Shown here one piece after another: positions 1 through 8,746 of a stretch of DNA of 64,000 nucleotides. Positions within the stretch are counted from its first letter, which is position 1. Every line of letters begins with the position of its first letter. A model generated the notes under the pieces. That model saw only the letters and a program-made list of their open reading frames with translations, had not been told where the DNA came from and did not search any database. Position numbers and translations under genes: made by a program. This DNA is from Maritalea sp051251695 (GTDB lineage: Bacteria > Pseudomonadota > Alphaproteobacteria > Rhizobiales > Devosiaceae), in contig NZ_JBPOEU010000001.1 in NCBI RefSeq assembly GCF_051251695.1, positions 62,001 to 126,000 on the forward strand, written 5' to 3'.

Positions 1-378
1 AATTTTTTGAGGCGGCACCGGCTTTAAAACACCCAACATCCATTTGAGAATGGAAGAATTTGTTTCAAATTCCTGAAGTTGTTCCAATGGCAGTGCGCGT
101 GCAACTTCATAGTAAACTGGGTCGGACTTTAGCAGTTCCACTTCACTGTCAATCACGCCATTGACGAGGCCAAATGCCAGTGGTTCCGCCTGCGGGTCAA
201 ATAGACGCTGACCGTCAACATCCACTAAAAGTTTTGCGTTGGCTGAATATATTGGGGTGATCAGATTTGTCGTCATAAAGACAAATGCCAGTGCGGCAAA
301 ATAGAAAATAAAAATCAATCTTGCTCTGCGTATCAACAGCGCGGTAACCGCACGGAAATCGGCTTTTGGTTGGCTCAC
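1..378 (-). CDS. Wzz/GumC-type polysaccharide chain-length protein, N-terminal part
   Basis: Partial gene: 126 codons are open to the window edge, so the C-terminal part lies outside. The start is a GTG at 378, because no earlier ATG is available and the N-terminal membrane helix lies upstream of the first ATG at 273. After a basic stretch (about residues 8-18) comes one hydrophobic helix (about 19-36). Then follows the typical Wzz-domain opening YSANAKLLVD and the segment GVIDSEVELLKSDPVYYEVA, which is characteristic of polysaccharide co-polymerases. Such proteins sit in the inner membrane and control polymer length, often with a C-terminal tyrosine-kinase domain that cannot be seen here. 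Its place beside ugd and the exopolysaccharide operon fits. Confidence 0.8.
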   Translation of the reverse strand, partial: MSQPKADFRAVTALLIRRARLIFIFYFAALAFVFMTTNLITPIYSANAKLLVDVDGQRLFDPQAEPLAFGLVNGVIDSEVELLKSDPVYYEVARALPLEQLQEFETNSSILKWMLGVLKPVPPQKI

Positions 379-511
379 TAAGTCACCGGCAATAAAATAA
401 AAAACGCATAAAATATATATTGGATTAGTATAATCACGTATTAGCCTATTGAATAGCCCTAAACGACACGCCCGCCTTTCCGCCGGTTTGGCCGGTATTC
501 ATCCGATCGAA

Positions 512-1687
512 TTATTGATCAGTTCCAAAAATATCTCTTGTGAAGACCTTGTCGCGCACATCATCAAGGTTCTGGTCAACCCGATTGCCAACGATCAAAT
601 CGGCTTCGCCCTTAAACTTGCGCAAATCGTTTTCCACTCGGGAGTTAAAGAAGCTTGGCTCGTCAAGCCCGGGCTCATAAACAATAATTTCTATGCCTCG
701 GGCCTTCAGTCTTTTCATAATACCTTGCACCGAACTCTCACGAAAATTGTCGGCACCAGCCTTCATCGTAAGCCGATAAATGCCGACCACAGAAGGATCT
801 TTCAACAGAATTTGCTCGGCAATAAAATCTTTTCTGGTTCCATTTGCCTCAACGATTGCCTTGATCATATTTTGAGGCACATCAGCATAGTTCGCCATGA
901 GCTGACGCGTGTCTTTAGGCAAGCAATAGCCACCATAGCCAAACGAAGGGTTGTTATAGTGCATTCCAATCCTTGGATCATGCCCGATACCTTCAATGAT
1001 GACCTTGCTATCAAGCCCGCGCGCCATGGCGTAGCTGTCCAACTCGTTCATATAGGCAATCCGCATGGCGAGGTATGTATTGGCGAACAATTTGATTGCC
1101 TCAGCCTCTCGGGCATTTGAAAACACCATGGGAATGTCTGGTTTGATCGCACCTTCAGCAAGAAGCTGTGCAAATACATTCGCACGGTCAGAAACTTCGC
1201 CAACAACAATTCGCGAGGGATGCAAATTGTCAAAAAGCGCTTTGCCTTCGCGCAAGAATTCGGGTGAAAAGATAACGTTTTTGGTGTTGAGTTCTAGCGA
1301 AATACTTTCGGTAAACCCTACCGGCACCGTCGACTTGATGACCATTGTTGCGTCGGGATTAAGCTTAGTGACATCGCGAATGGCGTGTTCAACTGAAGAA
1401 GTATCGAACGTGTTTTGAACAGGATCGTAGTTCGTGGGCGTTGAAATGATCACAAAGTCTGCATTGGCGAAAGCAACGTCAGGATTGTTCGTCGCTTGCA
1501 AATCAAGGCGCTTATTTTGCAAGTAATCCTCTATTTCAGGATCATGGATCGGGCTAACTCGATCATTGATCTGCTTTATGCGTTGTGAAGAGATATCCAG
1601 CGCCACAACTTGGTTATGTTGGGCCAACAAAATGGCATTTGCCAACCCGACATAACCCATTCCAACAACTGCTATTCTTTTGTTCAT
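512..1687 (-). CDS. ugd: UDP-glucose 6-dehydrogenase
   Basis: Oxidises UDP-glucose to UDP-glucuronate with two NAD+, in the cytoplasm. The N-terminal Rossmann motif is VGMGYVGL near residue 8. The conserved STVPVGFT and FSPEFLREG segments follow in the middle. The catalytic cysteine lies in FGYGGYCLPKD near residue 255. At 391 aa it has the length of the short E. coli Ugd type. The ATG at 1687 is preferred over an upstream TTG because the Rossmann strand then starts at once. It would supply UDP-GlcA, and with the epimerase at 8743-9816 UDP-GalA, for the polymer encoded downstream. It faces the same way as the exopolysaccharide operon but is separated from it by the divergent spike/SGNH pair. 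Confidence 0.95.
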   Translation of the reverse strand: MNKRIAVVGMGYVGLANAILLAQHNQVVALDISSQRIKQINDRVSPIHDPEIEDYLQNKRLDLQATNNPDVAFANADFVIISTPTNYDPVQNTFDTSSVEHAIRDVTKLNPDATMVIKSTVPVGFTESISLELNTKNVIFSPEFLREGKALFDNLHPSRIVVGEVSDRANVFAQLLAEGAIKPDIPMVFSNAREAEAIKLFANTYLAMRIAYMNELDSYAMARGLDSKVIIEGIGHDPRIGMHYNNPSFGYGGYCLPKDTRQLMANYADVPQNMIKAIVEANGTRKDFIAEQILLKDPSVVGIYRLTMKAGADNFRESSVQGIMKRLKARGIEIIVYEPGLDEPSFFNSRVENDLRKFKGEADLIVGNRVDQNLDDVRDKVFTRDIFGTDQ

Positions 1688-1904
1688 CGCCAAATCGCCA
1701 TCTCAAAACTGTGTTGCTGTGGTTCAATAAATCGGTGCGCCAAAATCGCTTAACTGGGCAACAATACACACCTGTGACAAAGACGCAATTTCAGCGAGGG
1801 GCATTTTTTGCTGGGCAAATAGACCCGCCCCTAAATCCAACTTATCCCCCTTTGGCTTTCATGCCCCATAATTTGCACATCATCTAACAAACATTGGACC
1901 AGAT

Positions 1905-2165
1905 ATGCTTGACCGTTTTGAAAGCCTTAGTACCAGCACAAACGACCCGGCCTCCCGGGCTTTTTCCATCACACCCGACGATGTTTCAGACATAGCTGAA
2001 ATCACCCGCGCACTATTTGTTGGCGTGGGCGGCGATGTTTCTGTTGAAATGGCAAATGGTGACAACGCGATTTTTAAAAATGTGCCCAACGGCGCGACGC
2101 TGCCCATCCGCGTCCGGAAAGTAAGAACGGACACAAGTGCAAACTCAATTTTAGGCCTATCCTAA
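1905..2165 (+). CDS. GTA/phage head-spike-base-like protein (Rcc01079 family)
   Basis: 86 aa. The sequence resembles the small spike base protein of the Rhodobacter capsulatus gene transfer agent (RcGTA, Rcc01079/GhsA). It has an N-terminal FESLSTSTNDPASRAFSITP segment, a central ALFVGVGGDVSVEM strand pair and a VPNGATLPIRVRKV segment. I recognise these from the family; no search was run. Its stop codon shares a base with the next gene's ATG (TAATG), so the two are probably translationally coupled. No capsid, portal or tail genes are near, so it is either a detached GTA locus (in RcGTA some spike genes are also apart) or a repurposed surface-binding module. The setting inside a polysaccharide locus is striking because RcGTA spikes bind capsule. 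Confidence 0.7.
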   Translation: MLDRFESLSTSTNDPASRAFSITPDDVSDIAEITRALFVGVGGDVSVEMANGDNAIFKNVPNGATLPIRVRKVRTDTSANSILGLS

Positions 2166-3322
2166 TGATCGGGGTGGGCATTGATCCGCAATCCGCTAGC
2201 CCGCAACCCTTTTTGGCAATCAGCCAAAAATGGGACAAGCATCGTGGTGCCTTGGACGCGCATTTTTCAAACTTTCCAACCGGCAACGGCCCACATGTGC
2301 AACCCGTCGCTGGCACAAAACCAACCATAACGACCAGCAATGGCGACATGCTGGGCAGTTATCCAGTGTTTATCCAATTTGATAATACTGCACTGGTTGA
2401 CCAACATGTGCGCATTGAATGCGGCGTTCCAGCCCTTGTTGCGGGTTCTTTCCTACGGCCTGAACAGGCAAGTTTGAACAGTTCACAAAAGGCCAAAGTG
2501 AACTCGCGTATATCGGTAAATGTAACATCGCAAGCCGTCGCGTTTTACGTCATCGGCTCAGCGGACCCCTACCGGTTTATCGTAGACGGACAATATGTCG
2601 ATCTGGTCGGCACCCTACCCGCCGCAGCATCAGGCACTGGCGCAAACTATATCATGCTCAATTTTGCGAGCGCGGCAACGCGTCATGTAACAATCGAGCT
2701 ACAGCGTGGGCAAGGCCTGCGGCGCATCTTGGCCGATGGTGCTGGCACCTTTGAAGCAAAACCTGTTGCATCAACAAAACGCATCATCATTGTTGGTGAC
2801 AGTGTAACTGGTGGGCAAGGGGCCACCCATTTGGGGGACGGATTTGCGCCCGTACTTGGTGATCTTCTGGGCGTTTCAGATTGCTGGGCCTCAGGGGTTG
2901 GTGGCTCAGGTTACCTGAACACCCAAGGCGGTTCGCGGTTCAAACTGAGCGAACGATTGGGCGACGTAAATGATCATGGACCATGGGACTTGATTGTGAT
3001 CGCGATGGGGTTGAACGATTTCGGCCTTGGCGATGCGAAGGCAGAGGCAGGTATTTGTTTTGACCTGATCCGATCATCCAACCCGGAAACACCGATTGCA
3101 GTGGTCGGACCTTGGGACAATTATGCACCCACGCCTGTTGGCTCCACCTACTCCGCCACGAAATCAGCCATTATGTCAGCAGTTGGCGCCCGTCCGGGGG
3201 TTTATTTTATAGACCCCGAAGGCATCGCCTACACAAAAGATGATAGCGTGCATCCGGATACAGCGGGGCATACCACTCTCGCTCAATGGTTAAATGGCGA
3301 GTTGCGACAATTGGTTCAATGA
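2165..3322 (+). CDS. SGNH/GDSL-family hydrolase, possible spike fibre
   Basis: 385 aa. The C-terminal half is an SGNH esterase: block I VGDSVTGGQG (near residue 212), the glycine block GVGGSGYLN (near 245), the asparagine block MGLNDFG (near 283) and the last block DSVHPDTAGH (near 364) with the catalytic Asp and His. The N-terminal 190 residues are beta-rich and lack a signal peptide. They could bind carbohydrate or attach to a spike. The gene overlaps the spike-base gene by one base (TAATG). The likely reaction is removal of an acyl group from a polysaccharide. A WcaF-like acetyltransferase gene ends 10 bases away on the other strand. A particle-borne deacetylase (inference) or a capsule-editing enzyme are both possible. 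Confidence 0.75.
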   Translation: MIGVGIDPQSASPQPFLAISQKWDKHRGALDAHFSNFPTGNGPHVQPVAGTKPTITTSNGDMLGSYPVFIQFDNTALVDQHVRIECGVPALVAGSFLRPEQASLNSSQKAKVNSRISVNVTSQAVAFYVIGSADPYRFIVDGQYVDLVGTLPAAASGTGANYIMLNFASAATRHVTIELQRGQGLRRILADGAGTFEAKPVASTKRIIIVGDSVTGGQGATHLGDGFAPVLGDLLGVSDCWASGVGGSGYLNTQGGSRFKLSERLGDVNDHGPWDLIVIAMGLNDFGLGDAKAEAGICFDLIRSSNPETPIAVVGPWDNYAPTPVGSTYSATKSAIMSAVGARPGVYFIDPEGIAYTKDDSVHPDTAGHTTLAQWLNGELRQLVQ

Positions 3323-3331
3323 GCTTATTCG

Positions 3332-3904
3332 TTATGCTAAATTTCGGTTCTTGATCCATTTCGCTGGGTTGCCCACGTAAACCCCGCCGGCGTCCAAATC
3401 CCTAAACGTGACGCCGCGCGCGCCCAAAACGGCCTCATCGCCGATTGCAACACCGGGCCCGACAAAACTCTGGGCCGCAATCCATGCACGATCACCAATG
3501 GCAATCGGCGCGGTTTTTAGACTAAAATCTACATCCGAAATATCGTGACTACCTGTACAAAGATATGCACCTTGCGAAACGATTACAAAATCGCCAACTT
3601 CGATTTTGTCCATGGAATAGCAAATTGCGTTTGGACCAATAATTGAATTGGCACCCACGTGCAGGTTTTTGGGGTACCAAACTTGAACCGATGAATATAG
3701 CCGCGCTGATGGGTGAATATTTGCGCCAAAAAGATTAAGCAGAAATGCACGCCACTTATAAAATGCCGGTGGTGTCCAGCGGGCAAAAAGAAACCACACT
3801 GCGCGAAATAATGCCCGTTCCAGTCTGTGTGAAAGGGGAAAGCTCGCTTTACCGGTAAAGATATTTTCCTCCGGTTTTGCCAAACCACTCCGTGCATCAC
3901 GCAT
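3332..3904 (-). CDS. WcaF-like hexapeptide acetyltransferase
   Basis: 190 aa with the left-handed beta-helix of hexapeptide-repeat acyltransferases. The repeats start near residue 62 (ANIHPSARLYSSVQVWYP) and run through VGANSIIGPNAICYS, IGDRAWIAAQSFVGPGVAIG and DEAVLGARGV. The GSHDIS segment supplies the usual active-site histidine. The overall layout, with an N-terminal RALFRAVWFLFARWTPPAFYKWRAFLL region, matches the colanic-acid WcaF type. It would transfer acetyl from acetyl-CoA to a sugar of the repeat unit. It is the last gene of the operon and overlaps the preceding glycosyltransferase by 8 bases. Confidence 0.85.
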   Translation of the reverse strand: MRDARSGLAKPEENIFTGKASFPLSHRLERALFRAVWFLFARWTPPAFYKWRAFLLNLFGANIHPSARLYSSVQVWYPKNLHVGANSIIGPNAICYSMDKIEVGDFVIVSQGAYLCTGSHDISDVDFSLKTAPIAIGDRAWIAAQSFVGPGVAIGDEAVLGARGVTFRDLDAGGVYVGNPAKWIKNRNLA

Positions 3905-4994
3905 TTTGCTTGCCCTCCAAAACCCGTTGATATTGCGCGATCATTGAAGTGGCTATGTCTCCCCAATTGTAACGGTCCGCGAACGCCTTGCTCAATTGCG
4001 CCTGCGCTTGTTTTTCTGTTTCAGATTTGGCCAGTTGTGTTCGTAAAACTGATGACAGGTTGGAAAAATTGATCATAAGACATGTTGCAACATTGTGTGT
4101 GAACAGTTCAGGCAAATTGCAGCGTTCGGAGATAAGCGGCACGCAGCCAAATTGCAGTGACTGCAAGACTGCCATGGGCAATCCTTCGCTGAGCGACGGC
4201 AAAACAAAATACCGCGCTGTTTCGAGCGCCTCGGTCTTTTGCTCACCATAAAGCGGTCCGACAAAATTCACGTTATCATGCGCACAAGCCGCTCGGATTA
4301 CGGCACTCTCGTAATCCTCATTGCCCCAGCCAGCTATTGTTAGAGGGACGGGCATATCCGCAGCATGCGGCCAATTCTCAATCAGCTCGATGACCTGTTT
4401 TTTTTGATGCAAACGACCCAGATAAAGTGCGCTATCGGTCTTTAGACCTGTGAGTTTCCCATCCTGTTTTTCAACACCGTTGGCAGCTGTAAAACACCGT
4501 TCTTCGTTACAATTCGTAAACTCGAATATCGCCTGCCGTTCGGCATTGCATAAAGCATGCACATGTGATCGACGCATCAATGGCTTTTCAAACAGCGCCG
4601 CATGAGCCCATTTCAAGGTTGCACGTCGTGCCAAAATATATGGATCAAGCATACCACGCGGGGAAACCACAACGGGTATATTTAGCAATTGAGCGAGCCG
4701 GCCGACCGCACTTGTTGCGCCCCATATGCCATGCAAATGAATAAGATCCGGCTTGCTTAAAAACAATTTGACCAAAGACTGGAAGCTAAAACTCCATGGC
4801 CCTGCCCATCTGCTGTGGGCGATGAGCGGCGTGTCCTGCCAAACATGCTTGTCGCTCTCGAAGAACTGGTCCGTTCCCCCCATGACAACGTTCTCCACTC
4901 CAGCAACCGAAAGCGCCTTGGAAAGACCTGAGACGGAGAAATATAGTCCGCCAGCGCTGCGGGAAAGTGACGGTGTAACATGGGCGACCTTCAT
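3897..4994 (-). CDS. GT4-type glycosyltransferase
   Basis: 365 aa from the ATG at 4994, where the protein begins MKVAHVTPSLSRSAGGLYFS, the usual N-terminal strand and glycine loop of GT-B enzymes. The open frame extends further upstream, but that part only reads through the polymerase gene in another frame. The C-terminal half has the donor-binding segment PSLSEGLPMAVLQSLQFGCVPLIS with the conserved E-x7-E-like pattern. The polymerase stop and this ATG are one base apart, so translation is probably coupled. It should add one sugar to the lipid-linked repeat unit at the cytoplasmic face of the membrane. Donor and linkage cannot be read from the sequence. Confidence 0.88.
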   Translation of the reverse strand: MKVAHVTPSLSRSAGGLYFSVSGLSKALSVAGVENVVMGGTDQFFESDKHVWQDTPLIAHSRWAGPWSFSFQSLVKLFLSKPDLIHLHGIWGATSAVGRLAQLLNIPVVVSPRGMLDPYILARRATLKWAHAALFEKPLMRRSHVHALCNAERQAIFEFTNCNEERCFTAANGVEKQDGKLTGLKTDSALYLGRLHQKKQVIELIENWPHAADMPVPLTIAGWGNEDYESAVIRAACAHDNVNFVGPLYGEQKTEALETARYFVLPSLSEGLPMAVLQSLQFGCVPLISERCNLPELFTHNVATCLMINFSNLSSVLRTQLAKSETEKQAQAQLSKAFADRYNWGDIATSMIAQYQRVLEGKQNA

Positions 4995-4995
4995 T

Positions 4996-6249
4996 TTAGG
5001 CCACCGCCAAGTTGGACGCAGAACGCCTTGCGTACCAGTTAAAGAATTGGCTGAATAAGATTGCGAGGTAGAAATATCTGAGGCAGTTGCGGATGGGATA
5101 TTGGGAAGCAAAAAACAACGCCAATAGAAATATCGCCAAAACAAATAGGTAAGGCGCAGCACCAATTTGCGCCGTTTTCGACACTGATCGCATAGCGACA
5201 AAAACAATTCCCCAAAATAGAAAGAAATATAGCGAACCAAAAACCCAGGCTTCACCAAATGCATTGAAAGGGACATAGTGTAAAACGCGTTGCTCGTTCA
5301 AAGCCTTGACCGACTGAAACCCATCAATCGCGTCGATGGTGGGCATAAACGACAGCACCTTAAATGCAGTATCATAGTTTTCAGGGACAGCTGTTTGGAC
5401 AGAAGCCGATGTGACCAGCAGGCCCGAAGAAACGTTTGCTAAAATCTTTTGGAATTGCTGGCCATTCTCAAATGAAAAAATCAACTGTTGAACGACAGAA
5501 CTTAAACCCAACTCCGCATGATTGCGAGCTTCCAATGCGTACGAAATAGAGGCGAAAGCCAACAATACCAAAACTGCAGCAAGTAAGGTCCTCTTGCCTA
5601 TAAACATGGCAATAGAAGCAATAGCAAAATAGACAGCAACAATGCGGCTGCCTTCCGCAAGGCCCAGGCCAATTGCAAACAATATGAGCGGCAGTGAAAA
5701 CCAAAAGAACTTTCGGTCATCGGATAAAAAGCTACTCATCGCTAAAACGATCAATAGGGCCGAACCCATCCGGTAGGTCGTGATGATCAACTTGCCAATT
5801 TTATCGTCCGCAAAAAGCGCGTTGTAGTCTTTGATTGACCCATAGTCGGCATACCCAAACAATGTTTCTTGCCCAAACTTTATGGAGATAAAAATTGTGG
5901 CAACGGCGCAAAACCCGAGAAGCGAATTTGCAAGTAAGGGCGGGACTTGTAGCGCTGAATATGAACATGCAAGTTGCGTGTTTGCATCCCGATATGAAAG
6001 TGAGGCCGTAAGTCCGAGCATCACCAATATCAAGCCCGAAACTGCTTCTGGGCCAAACCAATTGGGTTGACCATCAACGAAATACGCGACTGACCCGACC
6101 AGTTCGATTAGGTCATTGAAGATCGACATGCCAAAAAGCCAATTGTTTGCGGCGGCAAAAATCAGCAATATGCGGCCCAACAATGGTGCATTTGGCATGA
6201 ACAACGCGCAAAGCAATGCCCCGACAGCGAACAGGTGAAACAAACTCAT
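4996..6249 (-). CDS. Wzy-like polysaccharide polymerase (membrane protein)
   Basis: 417 aa, almost entirely hydrophobic helices, with about 10-11 predicted membrane segments. A larger polar loop between late helices (about residues 265-325, SSGLLVTSASVQTAVPENYD) is a common feature of Wzy/O-antigen polymerases. Sequence conservation in this family is low, so the call rests on topology and on its position beside a Wzx-like flippase and glycosyltransferases. The ATG overlaps the flippase stop as ATGA. It would join repeat units on the periplasmic side. An O-antigen ligase-type protein is the main alternative. Confidence 0.7.
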   Translation of the reverse strand: MSLFHLFAVGALLCALFMPNAPLLGRILLIFAAANNWLFGMSIFNDLIELVGSVAYFVDGQPNWFGPEAVSGLILVMLGLTASLSYRDANTQLACSYSALQVPPLLANSLLGFCAVATIFISIKFGQETLFGYADYGSIKDYNALFADDKIGKLIITTYRMGSALLIVLAMSSFLSDDRKFFWFSLPLILFAIGLGLAEGSRIVAVYFAIASIAMFIGKRTLLAAVLVLLAFASISYALEARNHAELGLSSVVQQLIFSFENGQQFQKILANVSSGLLVTSASVQTAVPENYDTAFKVLSFMPTIDAIDGFQSVKALNEQRVLHYVPFNAFGEAWVFGSLYFFLFWGIVFVAMRSVSKTAQIGAAPYLFVLAIFLLALFFASQYPIRNCLRYFYLAILFSQFFNWYARRSASNLAVA

Positions 6250-7532
6250 GTTGTTGTTCCCTGTTCAATGCCAGTAGAGGTGCGTTGGTTATGTCTTGAA
6301 ATACATAGGTAGGCAGCGAACGCCACACAGCAATTCGCCAACAAATCAGCAGCAACAACTGCGCCCAACCCCCAATGCTCGGTAAAACCAAATGTTATGG
6401 TCAGGCCAACGATCACGCCGATCACGCTAAAAATTGCGGCTTCTTTGAACATGCCCAGCGCTGTCAAACTCTGGATAAGCGTTAGGGCGACGGCACCTGA
6501 AAATATCAATATTGAAAATTTCAGGATCAACTCACCAATGGCTGACGAGCCGCTTTGCGCGCTGAAAGCGCCAATAAGGGCAGCAATCAGTGTCGACATA
6601 ATAGCAATGGAAAGGTTGATCCGTTGCGCTGAAATAATATTAGAAAACTGGATGCGATGAGACAAATTGATCTCTCTCACCAAATCAGGAAACTCGACAC
6701 GCCTAGCAATGTTGGTCAGCAGCAAAAACCCGGTCACGATTTGCTTTACGTAAATGAGCGCGCCGACAGCCCCACTCCCCAAGACGGAGAAACAAATGAG
6801 CAGTTGAAGACGGAAGTAAATTTGTCCCGGTATTACACTCATCAGGGATGCGAGCGAAGTGAAGAATATGTCCTTCACCATTTTGGACGTAACTTCTTCA
6901 TTCAAGAGTTTCAGGCCGCAACGTCGACTGACGAGGTGCTGAACGAGAACGGCGATTAAGCAGCCGAGTGAAAATGCTGTTCCCAATAAATAGCCACCAA
7001 CTGCATCTTGCAAGTTGAGCGCGATCGGCAAAATTAAGGCTGAAATCACATATGGTGATGCAGTGGATATGCCGCTGGCACCGCTAAGACCTAGCCCATC
7101 CAAGACACCTGTTGAATTGAACACCCAGATGATAATTGCTGGTGCAGCGCATATCACAAACGCATTTGAGAAAGCCCAATTGCTCACTAAAGTATATGCA
7201 AGCACGGCGCTTAGTATCAGCATACAAATTCCGGCACGCACGATAATGGCAGCGCGAAATAATTGCGCGATTTCATGCCGGTCGGTTTTGCCATGAACGA
7301 TCAGGGCGACCTTTCGCGTCAAAACCGTAGTGCAGCCACCATCAACGATAAGAAGGGCTAAAATTAAAAATGAAAAGTGTGTGCCAAAACTAGCCAACTC
7401 GAGCAGTTTGTCGCCCATCACCAGCCATGTATTGGCCAGGAACATCGCGCCCTGCCCCAACAAAAGTCCGAAAAGGAGCCAGGCCATGTTGACCCACTTC
7501 GTCGTGAACCGTTTGACATTCAAGTGGTACAA
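6246..7532 (-). CDS. Wzx-like repeat-unit flippase
   Basis: 428 aa with about 12 hydrophobic segments and an N-terminus (KRFTTKWVNMAWLLFGLLLGQGAMFLANTWLV) typical of polysaccharide-export proteins of the MATE/MOP superfamily. It would move the undecaprenyl-linked repeat unit across the inner membrane. The first ATG (7532) overlaps the upstream glycosyltransferase by 13 bases. An internal ATG about 15 codons later would still leave the first helix intact, so the start is not certain. Its end overlaps the polymerase gene as ATGA. Confidence 0.8.
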   Translation of the reverse strand: MYHLNVKRFTTKWVNMAWLLFGLLLGQGAMFLANTWLVMGDKLLELASFGTHFSFLILALLIVDGGCTTVLTRKVALIVHGKTDRHEIAQLFRAAIIVRAGICMLILSAVLAYTLVSNWAFSNAFVICAAPAIIIWVFNSTGVLDGLGLSGASGISTASPYVISALILPIALNLQDAVGGYLLGTAFSLGCLIAVLVQHLVSRRCGLKLLNEEVTSKMVKDIFFTSLASLMSVIPGQIYFRLQLLICFSVLGSGAVGALIYVKQIVTGFLLLTNIARRVEFPDLVREINLSHRIQFSNIISAQRINLSIAIMSTLIAALIGAFSAQSGSSAIGELILKFSILIFSGAVALTLIQSLTALGMFKEAAIFSVIGVIVGLTITFGFTEHWGLGAVVAADLLANCCVAFAAYLCISRHNQRTSTGIEQGTTT

Positions 7533-8746
7533 AGGCGCTCCAATTCTACTTCGAATTGGGCCAGTATTTTGGTTTTGCTCCAGCTTTTTAGTGCTCGTTG
7601 TCGCGCGTTGACTGCCATCTTTTGATAAGTGTCTTTTTCATCAAGCAGTTTTACAATTGCAGCAGCGAGTTCAATTGGGTCGCCAGGTTTTGTTATTAGA
7701 CCACAGCCCTGAACTTCATTAGCGATGCCGGTTCTCGCCTCAACGGTCGCGACGACCGGCCGGCCAGACGCCAACATGTTTGTCAGTTTGGATGGCAACA
7801 CCAAGTCCGCAGCGCCAAATGTTTGTGGCAATAAATGAATGGTTGCAAGATTGAGCAGCTCATTGAGCTTCTCAGTTGGTTGGAGATCGTGAAACTGGAT
7901 GTTGTCCAAACCGTCGGCTTGCGTTTCGAGCCCGGTTAGTGAGGGCCCCTCTCCGCAAATCACAAATGTTATGTCAGCTCGATGCGCCAAGACCTTGGCG
8001 GCTTCCACAATGACTTCAATGCCTTGTTTGAGGCCGATGCTGCCTGAATAGAGCGCTATGTGCGGCGTGGAAATATTCCAACTTTGTCGAAACGCTGAGG
8101 GCGCATCAAGGGGATGGATTTTATCGGTGTCCGCCCAGTTTCTAAATTCGATCGTATTTTCTTTGCTCACCCCTTTTGTGTGCAACTTCTTCACCATTTG
8201 TGGCGAGATGGAGCTGACCCGATGAAACCGAGCCATAATCCAATTTTCAAAACCGCACGCTAACCGACCCAGCGCGGTTCCCTTCGACAAAAGAGCGGTT
8301 GCTGACGCCGCTTCAATTTCAAAATCTTGGATATGCAACCAAGACTTAGCCCCCACCAAAAACGCTGAAAATCTCGCCGCGATGGCTGAGAGTAACGAAG
8401 GGGCAATGCAAAACACGCAATTTGGGCGAAGGGCAATGGCTTGAACCAGTGCGGGCACAAAGCAACTCAGCAAAAAGCTCAGGTGGTGTAAAATTCGTTT
8501 TGGCCCGGTTGGATTTTTTGGCACAAAAATCGGCACTCGGTGCACACAGACGTTGTTTTCCACGTTGGTGGTCCAGTGCCATTTTGAATAGCCTCTGGCA
8601 ACTTCCCAGTTCGGATAATAAGGCTGTGCTGCGATCACATGAACCTCGTGCCCTTTGGCGGCGAGCATTTGTGCCAATTCAGATGTATAAACGGCAATGC
8701 CAACTTTTTCAGGCGCATAGTTGAGCCCCACGATTAGGATTTTCAT
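7520..8746 (-). CDS. WcaI-like glycosyltransferase (GT4 type)
   Basis: 408 aa. The N-terminus MKILIVGLNYAPEKVGIAVYT and the following PYYPNWEVARGYSKW segment are typical of the colanic-acid WcaI family. The C-terminal donor site is LPQTFGAADLVLPSKLTNMLASGRPVVAT, with a conserved SKL in place of the usual EGLP. It is a cytoplasmic, membrane-associated transferase that acts on the lipid-linked intermediate. The ATG overlaps the stop of the epimerase gene by 4 bases. WcaI and WcaF types together, with gmd and fcl, suggest a colanic-acid-like fucose-containing unit (inference). Confidence 0.87.
   Translation of the reverse strand: MKILIVGLNYAPEKVGIAVYTSELAQMLAAKGHEVHVIAAQPYYPNWEVARGYSKWHWTTNVENNVCVHRVPIFVPKNPTGPKRILHHLSFLLSCFVPALVQAIALRPNCVFCIAPSLLSAIAARFSAFLVGAKSWLHIQDFEIEAASATALLSKGTALGRLACGFENWIMARFHRVSSISPQMVKKLHTKGVSKENTIEFRNWADTDKIHPLDAPSAFRQSWNISTPHIALYSGSIGLKQGIEVIVEAAKVLAHRADITFVICGEGPSLTGLETQADGLDNIQFHDLQPTEKLNELLNLATIHLLPQTFGAADLVLPSKLTNMLASGRPVVATVEARTGIANEVQGCGLITKPGDPIELAAAIVKLLDEKDTYQKMAVNARQRALKSWSKTKILAQFEVELERLCTT

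Noticed and set aside
449..1120. Long plus-strand frame across ugd
   Set aside because: It is the antisense shadow of a well-conserved gene and has no domain or ribosome-binding site.
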